From positions 1 through 56,661 of IMG/VR virus record IMGVR_UViG_3300025131_000044: a stretch of 56,661 bases of DNA; one strand, written 5' to 3'. The position numbers were made by a program, and so were the translations under genes. Below are positions 1 through 10,187 of the stretch, in pieces. The notes beneath the pieces were generated by a model, which made no database searches, was not told the origin of the DNA, and saw nothing but the letters and a program-made list of their open reading frames with translations. The stretch's first letter is position 1; every line of letters begins with the position of its first letter. Origin of the DNA: a virus.

Positions 1-3000
1 TTGATAGTGTATAACATGCATTACTATTGTCATTCATTATAACTATTATTCTTGCTTCTGAATCAACTTTATAGTGACAGAAATCATCAGCTTCACCTCC
101 ACAAGGCATATTTTTATTTGGTCCTCCAGAACATATGTCACCAAGAGGTGGGCCTGCAGGATTTAAATTGTTTCCACCTATCACTAAGTATTCAACATCT
201 AGACAATGCCATCCTTCTAAAGCAGGAGCTCCTGTAGCGTAATCCACTGGTCCATAGGCACCAATACCTGGTATTATTCGTGTAAATGGATTCCCTCCAC
301 ATGGATGTGCTTCTTGTGCACTCCAATCTACATAGTCTACAATACTGTCATCACTTGCATCAATTAAATATATAGCATCGTCCTTGCCTAATTTAAATTC
401 TACTCTAATTACTGATAATGGATTTCCATTCAAATCTTGGTATAGTTGATTAGTGCCGTTTGCACCGTTATTTATCTGTATATTTGCTTCGTCTCCTAAC
501 CAATTAATTCCACTACTAATACAACCATCCGGGTCGTTTGTTTTGTCACAACAGTGATTAGCTGTGTTTCTTAACCAACCTTCTTCATCATTTGCATTCC
601 ATTCAACATTACACCCATCTGCAACAATTATTGCATATCCTCCATTCGGTATAATAAATGATTCGGTTAATTGTAACCATTCTCCACTTTCATGCCAAGC
701 TGCATCTGCAATTTTATAATCTTTTAAATCTATAGAATCACCACTGTTATTAAATATTTCTACCCAATCAGCTTTACCATACTCGTCACCAAGCGGATTT
801 GTTACAGTACTTGTGATACCATGACCTTTAGTAGCAAAACCGTTAATAAAAATTCCTTCTCCAGGAGGTATATCTTCAGACCCAGTCCAATAATCGTCAT
901 ACATATTTACACACTCAGGTGTTGGTATAGTCCAAGCAGCATCATAACCTCCAGTTCTTGGTTTATCTATAATTCTCCAATAACCGTCTGATAGATTTAT
1001 TGTGTCTGGGCTATTATTATATAATTCTATCCAATCATCAAACATTCCTGGAGTTGTTTCAGTATTATCATTAGAAGCCATCACTTCATTTATTAACAAA
1101 GTTTCAGGACCACTTGTTATCTCTCCTGATAAAAACGAGCTATGTAAAATTTCTTTTTTAGGTTGTAAAAAATAAATACCTCTATATTCTTTTTTAATAT
1201 CTGTTCCTGCATTATATTCTGGATATTCATCGCTGAAAAATAATTCAACATACAATCCTTTATTAGATGGATTAGTATTATTCATGGAATATAACAAATC
1301 ATTAGCAAAATCATCCTTTATAAATGTTTTGTCATTTATAACAGGTTTAAGAGTAAAAGTATCACCAGTAAGTGAAAAATAATCTAATTCTTGTAATGTT
1401 TTTATTGTACTATCACTGTAAGTAAATTGATATTCATTATGAGATATATATTGACTGTTATCTTCAAATGATTTTACATCTAAACTATCGTAATCTAAAT
1501 TTATTGTAAGGGAATTCCATTCTGATTCTGCATTTGTTATTCTATTTTTAACTCCTGCAGGTCTATTAAATACTTGTAATTTTGCTGTTCCTTCATCTTG
1601 GTCTGGATGTATGGTTAGATTTAATAATGGTAAATCTGATTCATTAAATATTTTTTCGTAATTATAAAAATAATCATATAACAAAGTAGTTATTTCAGGA
1701 TTAACTACTATTTCTCTCATTTCATTGTCTTGTATTATTGAGTCACCATCTATTTCTTGTAGGATATATTTATACTTTATCAGTGAATTAATAGTCATTC
1801 CGAATGATTCTAAATCACCTAAAGAAAAATAAAAATGAAAATAATCTTTATACATATCTTCATTAGTATACCCTTCATTGTTATCAATCAAACTATCTAT
1901 TTCACTAGTGTAAAAATCACTACTAAAATTATACATATTTACTCTCGATATTTCAGTGTCATTTTTATTATATAATATTAACTCTACATTATATGAGTTT
2001 CCATCTTCTTTTCTAAATATTTCGTTTCCAGTCGAATCAACCCAATTACTCTCTAGATTATTAAATTTATCTAAATTAAATATAATACCACCTCTATCCA
2101 GAGAATCTCTAATTGTAGTCAACCCACCAGTATCATCTATAACTGCATAAGTACATGTAGCACTAAAAACTGCACTAGGTGAATAATCTAATGCCTTATC
2201 ATCTTGGCATCCTTGCCCTTCAAATAAACATGCTCCATCATCATCAATCATATATTGTAAAACATTATCACCTGCCATGTTGTGCCCATAGTTTAATGCA
2301 TTTTCATAAGTACATCCACCAGTAAGTAAAGGTATATTATTTAAATTAAAGTCATTATAAGGCCCTAAATCAATAAGATTATATTTGTCTAAATCAGAAG
2401 TATTAAAATAATCTAAAAAAGATGTAAAATAAGGAAGTGTATATGGGGTAAAGTCTGTTCCACCAGGTACACTACAAAAATTACCTATAGTCTGTAGACC
2501 ATCACAAGTATTTGAATTTCCACCTAAAATTGTACTGTAACAAATTTTTCTTGTTGCAAAATCATAACACTTTTGACTATTAAGATTACTTTGATAACAA
2601 TGGTCTGAAGATGGTTCATCATAATAATGTACATCAGCACAATCATTGTTTTGCCCAGTTATTGCTTCCCAATTTTTTGTCCATCTACTTGCATCAGTAG
2701 CTTCTCCTTTATTATAAAATATGTCTTTATAATCCATTTCAAGAAGTCCAGTATTACAAAAACTTCTTAAATTATCATAACAAGCATCGCCAGGGTTACT
2801 ATAAGTGTGAGGAATATTGTTCCAATTATCATATCCGTCAAACATACAACCGTCTATATAATCATAAGCATATGCATTTATATCTTGACCACTATTAGTA
2901 TATCTTTTTTCTACTCTACTAGACTCTACTTGGTTACTAACATTATAAATTTCATTAGTATATATTGTAGGAACTCTATCCACCCATACACATGCTGAAT

Positions 3001-4192
3001 CTGTAGTACAATCTTCGGCTGTTAAATTTCCAACACACTGGTTATGCCAATAGTTATTAGTAAGGTCTTCTCGATTTGCTCCATGAGTTAAACCATTTGG
3101 ATTGCAATCCGAGGGTGGTGGTATATATCTTGGTAACCCATCTGCACCTTTATATGGAGTATCTTTATGAACACAATAACGAAGTGGTTCTACTTTAAAA
3201 CTTCTAAATTTAAATGTTGTAGTTCCACCCGAAGGTATATTATTGCAAGGGTCACAATAAGCCCTTCTCCATACCCATTTTGTAGTATTGAATGTATATT
3301 CATCAGTGTATGTATTACCAGGAGGATGCGGAATAGTAAGTGGCTCGTGAGGAGGTTTAGATGGTATCTTACCTGCAGGAAGTTCGTTGTCTATTTCATA
3401 TTGAAGAAACTGCAGCTCATCCCACGGTGGACCCAACGCATTTTGCAAATCGCTATGATATCTATATTGCCACGAAGTATGGTATTGATTAATAGGTGGA
3501 GTGTTAGCTCTCATTCTCCCTGTTTCTCTCCACGATGCATTTTGATTAGGAGGTGTCATGTCATCATCTGACTGGTAAAATACATTCACCATATCTAGAG
3601 GCGCTCTAAAGTTATGGTCATCATGAAGCTCATGAAATTTTCCCACAAAATTAGTGCTTCCTTCCCAGAAATCATCCGGAACTATAACATATGCACTTGG
3701 GTCTCTGAATAAATAAGGGATATCATATTCTAATGGGAATGGTGTTAAGAAATAAATTTCATTATTCCAAAAGACTGTAGTATTAGTAGTACCATTATAT
3801 ATACCATCTTTGGAAATCAAGTCAGCACTAGCATTTGAATTAATGTCAAAGCCTTGACATTGAAATTTTGGCCAGCCAGTAGCATTCGCTTGATGGTCAC
3901 CACTACCACCGTCAATTTGCCACATACCCCACGGATAATCTTTCCATGTATAATATTGGTCACCAGGAGAAGGTGCCTTTTCATTGAATGTTCTAGACCA
4001 AGGATACATTGTTATTGGTGCTGTATGACCGTCAGAAAAAGTATGTACATCTACCCATTTGTTCCATACCCAATAATTTAGTGAATAACCATTAAGGTAT
4101 TGTGAAGCTGGCCAATCATAAAAGTCTCCCTCACTATCTACAGAGTGTTCATTCCAGTGTCGAATTTGTCCGCATTTATTAATACCTGGCAT
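1..4192 (-). CDS. Giant tail-associated protein with lamin-tail domains, C-terminus off the window
   Basis: One open frame of about 1,397 codons runs leftward from an ATG behind an AAAAGGGG ribosome site and leaves the window without a stop, so the protein is C-terminally incomplete. Two tandem segments resemble lamin-tail (LTD) domains: about residues 1029-1075 (INEVMASN, DDWIELYNN) and about 1130-1195 (ADWVEIFNNSGDSIDL, then GGYAIIVADG). The middle, about residues 300-700, is rich in Cys, Trp and Tyr. It is the last gene seen of the baseplate operon, 12 nt after a LamG-like protein. Inference: a virion tail fibre or adhesin. LTD domains are known in nuclear lamins and in bacterial secreted proteins; I know of no phage tail role. 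No catalytic motif was recognised. Confidence 0.8.
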   Translation of the reverse strand, partial: MPGINKCGQIRHWNEHSVDSEGDFYDWPASQYLNGYSLNYWVWNKWVDVHTFSDGHTAPITMYPWSRTFNEKAPSPGDQYYTWKDYPWGMWQIDGGSGDHQANATGWPKFQCQGFDINSNASADLISKDGIYNGTTNTTVFWNNEIYFLTPFPLEYDIPYLFRDPSAYVIVPDDFWEGSTNFVGKFHELHDDHNFRAPLDMVNVFYQSDDDMTPPNQNASWRETGRMRANTPPINQYHTSWQYRYHSDLQNALGPPWDELQFLQYEIDNELPAGKIPSKPPHEPLTIPHPPGNTYTDEYTFNTTKWVWRRAYCDPCNNIPSGGTTTFKFRSFKVEPLRYCVHKDTPYKGADGLPRYIPPPSDCNPNGLTHGANREDLTNNYWHNQCVGNLTAEDCTTDSACVWVDRVPTIYTNEIYNVSNQVESSRVEKRYTNSGQDINAYAYDYIDGCMFDGYDNWNNIPHTYSNPGDACYDNLRSFCNTGLLEMDYKDIFYNKGEATDASRWTKNWEAITGQNNDCADVHYYDEPSSDHCYQSNLNSQKCYDFATRKICYSTILGGNSNTCDGLQTIGNFCSVPGGTDFTPYTLPYFTSFLDYFNTSDLDKYNLIDLGPYNDFNLNNIPLLTGGCTYENALNYGHNMAGDNVLQYMIDDDGACLFEGQGCQDDKALDYSPSAVFSATCTYAVIDDTGGLTTIRDSLDRGGIIFNLDKFNNLESNWVDSTGNEIFRKEDGNSYNVELILYNKNDTEISRVNMYNFSSDFYTSEIDSLIDNNEGYTNEDMYKDYFHFYFSLGDLESFGMTINSLIKYKYILQEIDGDSIIQDNEMREIVVNPEITTLLYDYFYNYEKIFNESDLPLLNLTIHPDQDEGTAKLQVFNRPAGVKNRITNAESEWNSLTINLDYDSLDVKSFEDNSQYISHNEYQFTYSDSTIKTLQELDYFSLTGDTFTLKPVINDKTFIKDDFANDLLYSMNNTNPSNKGLYVELFFSDEYPEYNAGTDIKKEYRGIYFLQPKKEILHSSFLSGEITSGPETLLINEVMASNDNTETTPGMFDDWIELYNNSPDTINLSDGYWRIIDKPRTGGYDAAWTIPTPECVNMYDDYWTGSEDIPPGEGIFINGFATKGHGITSTVTNPLGDEYGKADWVEIFNNSGDSIDLKDYKIADAAWHESGEWLQLTESFIIPNGGYAIIVADGCNVEWNANDEEGWLRNTANHCCDKTNDPDGCISSGINWLGDEANIQINNGANGTNQLYQDLNGNPLSVIRVEFKLGKDDAIYLIDASDDSIVDYVDWSAQEAHPCGGNPFTRIIPGIGAYGPVDYATGAPALEGWHCLDVEYLVIGGNNLNPAGPPLGDICSGGPNKNMPCGGEADDFCHYKVDSEARIIVIMNDNSNACYTLS

Positions 4193-4204
4193 TATCGACC
4201 CCTT

Positions 4205-5860
4205 TTAAGTTGATGATTTAAAACCGCGAGCTCGCAATAAATCTGATTTAGAAATAATTTCAACTTTTGCTTGAGTACCAAAACCTGAACGATGTGTATA
4301 ACCTGTAATCGTTTCATTTATATTTCCTCCCCACCAGTCATTATAAATATCACAAGTACCGGCTGAACCTCCAGAATCAGGACACAAATCTCCTGTTTTT
4401 GTATATGAATTATTTTCATCAATAGCAGGGTCGAATGTTGCAACAATAAAATACCACTCATCGAAATCTATCGGTACATTAGTGTAGGATAAAAATTGGC
4501 CTTCATATGCAGCGTCTATCGTATTTGTTTCACCTAATTCTGGTATAATACCTGGTGTACTATTTCCATAGTTTCTGGGAAAGGTTGTTGAAACTGCATT
4601 GTTTTTTAAACTTCTATGTGAACTTCTTAATTTTTGGTCTTTATCAAAAACTGTTAATCTTAAAAATCTTGCACTTTCATTTTCTGAAAAGTAATCTAAA
4701 TCGTATGTAGTTGCCAAGTCACCCCAAGTAGAACTACCTGCAGGGTCATTGCCGTTTAATATAACTGTATCTAAAGTAAATCCTTTTGGACTTTCTGCTC
4801 GTGTTGGATTTCCATAATTAAATAAAGTTCCAGAACTAACTTTATCTAGAAATTTTACCCACATTGTTACTGTAAAACCTTGATAAAGATAACTAGGACC
4901 AGTACCTAAAGCAGTCGTAACCTCCTTCTCTAACCCTACATCATCTGATTCTTCATTTCTAACAATTATTGCTTGATTTAAATTTCGTATTTTTAAATAA
5001 CCATTTGATATTTCTTGATACTCTGGTCTGTCATCAACAAACTCAACATTTTGAGCATCAACATCTAACAAATATCTATTTAAATCGTCCCTTAACCATT
5101 GTAATGTTCTTGTTTTATTTAAATTACTTGTTTGTGGAGTGCCATCTAATCTGTTATTTATTCTTGGTATATATCCCGCCTCTGGTGTAGATTGATACTC
5201 TACATTATATATATTACCATATTCTACCTGTTGGTCTGTTGTTAAATAATTTTCTAAGTTGTAATCCCATCCTGGTAGTTCTGGTGGTTTTAAATTTGCA
5301 TAATCTTGGAAAAATTTTTCTATTTTTGCTTGTTTAGTATCAGTTGCACCCAATAATTCATAAATTGTATTATCTAATATTTGGTCAGCTTGGTCCACAT
5401 CTACTTGTGTAAGTGTGTTTTCTAACGAAACAAATTGAGTAAAATTACCAACACCAGAAATTGCAGTATCATATGGTACAATCACAGTACATTCTGCGCT
5501 AAATTGGTCACTTACTGTATATGTAAATTGACCAGGATTAGGTACATTAACCCAAGTAATTGCACCTTGTGGATAACTATTATAAATCTCAGGGTTTACA
5601 GTAACTAAACATTGAGCTGCTTGAGTCATAAAATTATCAAAGACTGAATCTGTTTGTGCTGCAGTATCGTTATCAAAAACTACAACTGGTGCCGTACCTG
5701 GGTCTATTGTACCTGTTGCTTGACCACCTTGTATAATAGTTTGTACATTATCAACTGCATGTCCTATAGGAGTGCCATTTTGAAATGTATTTGTGGAATC
5801 TAAAAATACACTAACAAAATCTTCTATGATTGCTGTTTTTACCTCTTGAAATGTTGCCAT
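4205..5860 (-). CDS. Putative tail protein with LamG/concanavalin-like domain
   Basis: 551 residues. The N-terminal 200 residues are acidic and unrecognised. About residues 330-500 have the look of a laminin-G/concanavalin A jelly roll: FTVTMWVKF, GTLFNYG, a LRLTVFD strand and FDEWYFIVATFDP, the usual strand order of carbohydrate-binding LamG folds. It lies 8 nt after a DNRLRE-like gene and just before the giant LTD protein, downstream of gp6 and gp25. Inference: a virion surface protein for glycan or receptor binding. The LamG call is from pattern alone and could be another jelly-roll family. Confidence 0.75.
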   Translation of the reverse strand: MATFQEVKTAIIEDFVSVFLDSTNTFQNGTPIGHAVDNVQTIIQGGQATGTIDPGTAPVVVFDNDTAAQTDSVFDNFMTQAAQCLVTVNPEIYNSYPQGAITWVNVPNPGQFTYTVSDQFSAECTVIVPYDTAISGVGNFTQFVSLENTLTQVDVDQADQILDNTIYELLGATDTKQAKIEKFFQDYANLKPPELPGWDYNLENYLTTDQQVEYGNIYNVEYQSTPEAGYIPRINNRLDGTPQTSNLNKTRTLQWLRDDLNRYLLDVDAQNVEFVDDRPEYQEISNGYLKIRNLNQAIIVRNEESDDVGLEKEVTTALGTGPSYLYQGFTVTMWVKFLDKVSSGTLFNYGNPTRAESPKGFTLDTVILNGNDPAGSSTWGDLATTYDLDYFSENESARFLRLTVFDKDQKLRSSHRSLKNNAVSTTFPRNYGNSTPGIIPELGETNTIDAAYEGQFLSYTNVPIDFDEWYFIVATFDPAIDENNSYTKTGDLCPDSGGSAGTCDIYNDWWGGNINETITGYTHRSGFGTQAKVEIISKSDLLRARGFKSST

Positions 5861-5868
5861 AACCTAAC

Positions 5869-6993
5869 CTACCTTCTTACTTTAAATTCAAAATCATTAT
5901 CAAATATTCTTTCTTGGCCATCATCATATTTTAATTTTAATAATATTTTATATACTCTATCAGGTGTAAATGTGTCCATCCATTGTATAAAATATGGTGA
6001 TGTTGAATCACAACTCATTGAAGTATATGCACTAAATGGAACTATTGTTTCACCTGTAGCTATATCCATAATAGAATAAGAACCACTACCTTCAGGTATA
6101 TATGAACCTGATATAGTTTGTACAGAAGTTGAAAATGATTTTTGAATGTATTGTTTTCTTGCACCAAATCTAAATTTAACTTTTTCATTTTCTTTATAAC
6201 TTTCTGCCAAATATTTCGGATAAAGATATATATCTGAAGCACCTGTCAAGTCTAGTGCAGAAAGACTTCCTGTATTTGACCCTGTACAAGGTAAATGGTC
6301 GTCCCATCTGACTTCGAGTTTAGGAGCATAAATTGTATTCGTTTGTTTAGAAAAAAACTTGAACCCACCAAAAGTAGATTCATCTGTTTCTTGACTTCCA
6401 CTGAATCTTAATAAAAATCCATGATTATTACCACTATTAATAGTACCATCAAACCAACCATTTACAATATCAGTAACATTCATATTGATGTCAGGTGTCT
6501 CGTATGAAAATGACTGAGATTCTTCAAAAGTACTACCAGTTGCAATTGCACCACCATATAGTTGTACTCCTGCATTACTACTCCAAGTGACTGCATTACC
6601 ACTGTCAGGATAACTACGATTTTCCCAACTACAACCATTTGTTACTTTTGGATTATCACCAAACTTACCTCTTCCTTCGTCCCAAGATTGTGATATCGGG
6701 AATGCTGCAAGTTTATATTCTGTTGAAATGTTAGAGTTACCTTGTGCCTCATACAATCTTAAAAAATATTTAGGATTTGTAATACTACCTTTAACAACTG
6801 AAGCACTAACTTCAGATAAATCAAATTGTACAAGTACTCGGGTCTGATATTTAAAAGTATCATTTTCGAAAACTTTCTTTAGGTCTAATATTTCATCTTG
6901 GCCAAAGTTTTGGTCTAATTCAGTTATTCCAGTTATAGGATTTGAACCACTTGAAATCCAGCTGTCTTTTGATGGATAAATAAAATAATGCAT
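5869..6993 (-). CDS. Putative tail protein with DNRLRE-like domain
   Basis: 374 residues. Residues 1-235 follow the DNRLRE pattern: an N-terminal strand (IYPSKDSWI), RVLVQFDLS, KYFLRLYEA, SQSWDEGRGKFGD, a TWSS turn, NGWFDG, GFLLRF, and a closing PKLEVRWD. DNRLRE domains are beta-sandwiches found on extracellular and surface-anchored bacterial proteins. The C-terminal 130 residues form a second unrecognised beta-rich part. The start overlaps the gp6-like stop as TAATG, so the two are translationally coupled. The context, directly after the baseplate wedge, supports a structural role at the tail tip. Confidence 0.72.
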   Translation of the reverse strand: MHYFIYPSKDSWISSGSNPITGITELDQNFGQDEILDLKKVFENDTFKYQTRVLVQFDLSEVSASVVKGSITNPKYFLRLYEAQGNSNISTEYKLAAFPISQSWDEGRGKFGDNPKVTNGCSWENRSYPDSGNAVTWSSNAGVQLYGGAIATGSTFEESQSFSYETPDINMNVTDIVNGWFDGTINSGNNHGFLLRFSGSQETDESTFGGFKFFSKQTNTIYAPKLEVRWDDHLPCTGSNTGSLSALDLTGASDIYLYPKYLAESYKENEKVKFRFGARKQYIQKSFSTSVQTISGSYIPEGSGSYSIMDIATGETIVPFSAYTSMSCDSTSPYFIQWMDTFTPDRVYKILLKLKYDDGQERIFDNDFEFKVRR

Positions 6994-9182
6994 TATTTAA
7001 CTACTCCTATTATATTTTTATTAGGTTCTTTAAGTTCGAATACAGCAGGTTCAACGGATGGAAGCAATATACCATCATTAAATGCATCTTCAAAGTTATA
7101 TTTATATCCATACCCAGATTTACCACCACCTGTGGTGAATGTTCCACTACTATCGTCAAATTGAGTGTTCCATAATGGTGGTGTAAAATGCTGAGTACTA
7201 TCACCACTTCTGTAATCTGAATCTTGTGTAATAGTAATATGGTTTACACCTCTTACTCCATCTACATTCATCAACTCATATTCAATTTGACTTGTATATA
7301 AAGCTTGTCTGAATTGCATTTTATCTATATTAAAATATTCTCTAATTTTTTCAATACATCTTAATTTTATGTCTTCTTTATTTGCACCTCTACTTGCATA
7401 AACTTCAAATACTACACCAAAGTTAATAACTTTACCATTTTGTATTATAAGTTCATCTGTAAGTATTTTATATTGACTTAGATAATTTTGAATGTTGTTT
7501 TTTAACGGGTGTATAATTGTATTGTCAACAGCTGTTGTAAGTGTAGTTAAATTTTTATTTATATCATAAGTTAACAAATGAACTTTAAGTGTTCCCATAT
7601 CTACACTTGCTAAACCAGTACCTGATGAAAAAGCTCCTAAACTAGTCATGAGCTCACCCAAAGAATTAGCTATGTCTTGTAAAGTGAAACCGAGTAAATT
7701 ACCTTCTGTGTATGGTAAATCTGCACCTAGAGCTTTAAGATATCCAGCAGTAGACTCTAACTCAGTTATTTGTGCTCCTACACCAGAAGCAATATCAGCA
7801 ATACCTCCTGCAAATGCATCATCTAAAGATACTGAAAAAGAATCTTCTCGTTCAACATAAACTTTTGCTATAACACCAAATCTAGCATCCATATTCATTA
7901 TTCTTGCTTCATAGTCTTCTTTTGTAACTGCTCTATTTTGAGATGCAAAATGTGCTAGTGCTTTGTGTCTTATTTCTTCTATCGATTCACCGCTTGACCC
8001 ACCTTGTGCAGGAGTATTGTTAGTAACAGTTAGATTACCATCAACAACTGATGACAAGTCGCCTGAAGGTAGATTTGCTCCTATCCCTCCTCCAACTCTA
8101 TATGATACAGTCATAATAACATGTGCAGGAGCCTCTCCTAAAGTTGAAGTATTATCACCAAGTAATGGATTCACGGCCATATCCAATTCAGATGGGTTAC
8201 CAGGAATAGTATAACCTGCTTGTTCTATATTAGAATATGCACTACCTAAAATTTGTCCTGTTCTTAAAATACCGTTACCAAAAACTAAAGAAGTAGTATT
8301 ATCTTCATCTACTTCAACAACAAATCTTTTTGATGTTTGTAAATATGATAATGTATATGGTACTGGCATCTCTACTTCATCTGTTCCTGCTACACCACCT
8401 ATAGGTAAATATGCATTAGTACCTCGAGTTGGGTCATCTTGATAATGTGTATTGATTGGAACCTTATCTTGTGCTAAATAATCAACCGCATACCACTTAT
8501 TACCGTTAGAATCTGTACAACTTAAAATCTCTACTATATCATTATCTGGTAAATTTAGCTTTAAAAATTTTGTAGGTGTTCCTATATTAAATGTAGTTTC
8601 TTTTGTTTTACCAGATACTGCCCTAGTTTGTCTAGTTAAAATAAATTCATTAACAACACCATCAGAATCAAATCCAGATTGTACAGGTGGTAAAGAATTT
8701 GAACTGCTTATTGTAAAATCTACTACTCCTAAAGTTTCAAAAACTTGAGAGGGGTCTGATATAGAAGTAATTTGCGTTGAAGTAGGTACTATTGCTGTAC
8801 CTATGCTACTATAATTTGGTATCTTGTTTGTTATTGGTCCTGTTGCACCAACAGTTTGTGTAATAGTTATATTTGCAAAAGCAGGTGTATTTGGTTTTAC
8901 TTTATATCCCAACATTTTAGCAATGTTAATAACATTTCTTCTTTCTTCTGCTAATGGTAACAACATCTCTTTATATTGTTGGTCTATGTAAAATGAAAGA
9001 ACATCGCCTACATAAGCAGACATCTCTATCAACATCATACCAGGAGATGTTTCATTAAAATCTTTATAAGTATTTGGAAAATATGCTTTTGCATACTCAA
9101 CTAAAGTATTTTTTAAACTGTCGAAATCTTTATTTAAATAATTTACATTTGATATTTTAAATTCTTTTTCTGAATAAGGCAT
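6993..9182 (-). CDS. 6: Baseplate wedge protein, gp6/baseplate-J family
   Basis: 729 residues, close to the size of T4 gp6 (660). The N-terminus carries the family signature: YLNKDFDSLKNTLVEYAKAYFP, then DFNETSPGMMLIEMSAYVGDVLSFYIDQQ and LPLAEERRNVINIAKMLGYK (given here as separate landmarks near residues 15, 43 and 75). The centre has the SGESIEEIRHKA...NRAVTKEDYEAR segment typical of baseplate J-like proteins, near residues 395-430. gp6 dimers join neighbouring wedges around the hub. It follows the gp25-like gene by 12 nt, the same partner order as in other T4-like phages. The ribosome site is CGGAGAG. Confidence 0.95.
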   Translation of the reverse strand: MPYSEKEFKISNVNYLNKDFDSLKNTLVEYAKAYFPNTYKDFNETSPGMMLIEMSAYVGDVLSFYIDQQYKEMLLPLAEERRNVINIAKMLGYKVKPNTPAFANITITQTVGATGPITNKIPNYSSIGTAIVPTSTQITSISDPSQVFETLGVVDFTISSSNSLPPVQSGFDSDGVVNEFILTRQTRAVSGKTKETTFNIGTPTKFLKLNLPDNDIVEILSCTDSNGNKWYAVDYLAQDKVPINTHYQDDPTRGTNAYLPIGGVAGTDEVEMPVPYTLSYLQTSKRFVVEVDEDNTTSLVFGNGILRTGQILGSAYSNIEQAGYTIPGNPSELDMAVNPLLGDNTSTLGEAPAHVIMTVSYRVGGGIGANLPSGDLSSVVDGNLTVTNNTPAQGGSSGESIEEIRHKALAHFASQNRAVTKEDYEARIMNMDARFGVIAKVYVEREDSFSVSLDDAFAGGIADIASGVGAQITELESTAGYLKALGADLPYTEGNLLGFTLQDIANSLGELMTSLGAFSSGTGLASVDMGTLKVHLLTYDINKNLTTLTTAVDNTIIHPLKNNIQNYLSQYKILTDELIIQNGKVINFGVVFEVYASRGANKEDIKLRCIEKIREYFNIDKMQFRQALYTSQIEYELMNVDGVRGVNHITITQDSDYRSGDSTQHFTPPLWNTQFDDSSGTFTTGGGKSGYGYKYNFEDAFNDGILLPSVEPAVFELKEPNKNIIGVVK

Positions 9183-9194
9183 TTATACTCTCCG

Positions 9195-9641
9195 TTAAAG
9201 ATTTAAATTAACTGTTTCTAACATCGTGTCATTTTGTCGAATATTAAATGTAATTTTTACATTAATATTATTTTTTAAAGAGGATGAATCTGAACCTTCT
9301 TCTACTGCCGTAATTAATAATTGTTTTATATCAACGAAAGGAAGCCATAATTCAATCGTTTCTTTTATCCTTGACTCTATTTTAAATATTAAGTCATCAT
9401 CAATAGGTTCAAATAAATAGTCTTCTAACCCGATTCCTAAAACTGGTTGCATTAATCTTTCACCTCTTTTAGTTTTTAATAAATTTTTTATATTTTCTTT
9501 AACTGCTAAAAGTGTAGTTGATGTAGATTCAAAATATCCTTCCTGCCCACTTGATAGCTGTAAGGGTAATTTAAGACCAACAAAAATATTTTCATCTTTG
9601 TCGTTAAGAAATTTTGTTTTTTTTATATCTAATACTGCCAT
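9195..9641 (-). CDS. 25: Baseplate wedge protein, gp25-like
   Basis: 148 residues, close to T4 gp25 (132). The gpW/gp25 family landmark is present around residues 45-75: LLAVKENIKNLLKTKRGER followed by MQPVLGIGLEDYLFEP. The C-terminus ends in strands (INVKITFNI). gp25 sits at the baseplate edge and is thought to start sheath polymerisation. Despite an old name, the family is not expected to be a lysozyme. It lies between an unassigned 176-residue protein and gp6. Confidence 0.95.
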   Translation of the reverse strand: MAVLDIKKTKFLNDKDENIFVGLKLPLQLSSGQEGYFESTSTTLLAVKENIKNLLKTKRGERLMQPVLGIGLEDYLFEPIDDDLIFKIESRIKETIELWLPFVDIKQLLITAVEEGSDSSSLKNNINVKITFNIRQNDTMLETVNLNL

Positions 9642-9651
9642 TTTTTATCCC

Positions 9652-10182
9652 TTATAAATTTTTTACATCATTTAAGCCAACAGAAGAACTTTCAACACCA
9701 GTTTCTTTAGTTTTGCCTTGCACATTATGTTGGCCACAATATGTATAACCTTGAGCTTTTAACCCCTTTGATTTACTTAATTTAAAAGGTAAACTTGCTC
9801 CTGCAGAAGAAACTGCTTGCACAACCTTTTTTAATTTTCCTTCTATTGCAGATATTACGCCGCTGGCACCTGGTATCTTTTTTATCCCAGACAATAATGG
9901 GCCATATGGCCCTAATAAAGTATTTGGTGCTACATCTACTGGTAAATCCTTTTCTACACCGACCTCTTCCAGTTCAGTTACTGCTTTAAGTTTATTTATC
10001 TTTAAATCCTGATTTTGAATAAAAATTGCTATTGCTTTTGCCATATTTTTATGTTGTCTTTTCATTGCATCTTTATCCTTTACATCTTCTTCTTTTATTC
10101 CTAAACCATCTAGAGTGGCATTCATTAAATCTTCTGAAAGACTTTTTCCTTTTATTACTTTATCAGTAGGTATTTTTGCCAT
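9652..10182 (-). CDS. Unassigned protein of the baseplate operon
   Basis: 176 residues, basic overall. The first 70 residues look helical (SEDLMNATLDGLGIKEEDVK). A glycine/proline-rich stretch follows (NTLLGPYGPLLSGIKKIPG) and then a C-terminal piece with YTYCGQHNVQGKTKE. No family was recognised. Its position, 5 nt after one small gene and 10 nt before gp25, makes a minor tail or baseplate-assembly component likely, but that is context only. Confidence 0.7.
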   Translation of the reverse strand: MAKIPTDKVIKGKSLSEDLMNATLDGLGIKEEDVKDKDAMKRQHKNMAKAIAIFIQNQDLKINKLKAVTELEEVGVEKDLPVDVAPNTLLGPYGPLLSGIKKIPGASGVISAIEGKLKKVVQAVSSAGASLPFKLSKSKGLKAQGYTYCGQHNVQGKTKETGVESSSVGLNDVKNL

Positions 10183-10187
10183 TCTAT

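Noticed and set aside
2807-4081. Plus-strand frames in the first 4 kb
   Set aside because: They lie opposite the long LTD frame, have no ribosome sites and give Ser/Ile-rich meaningless products.
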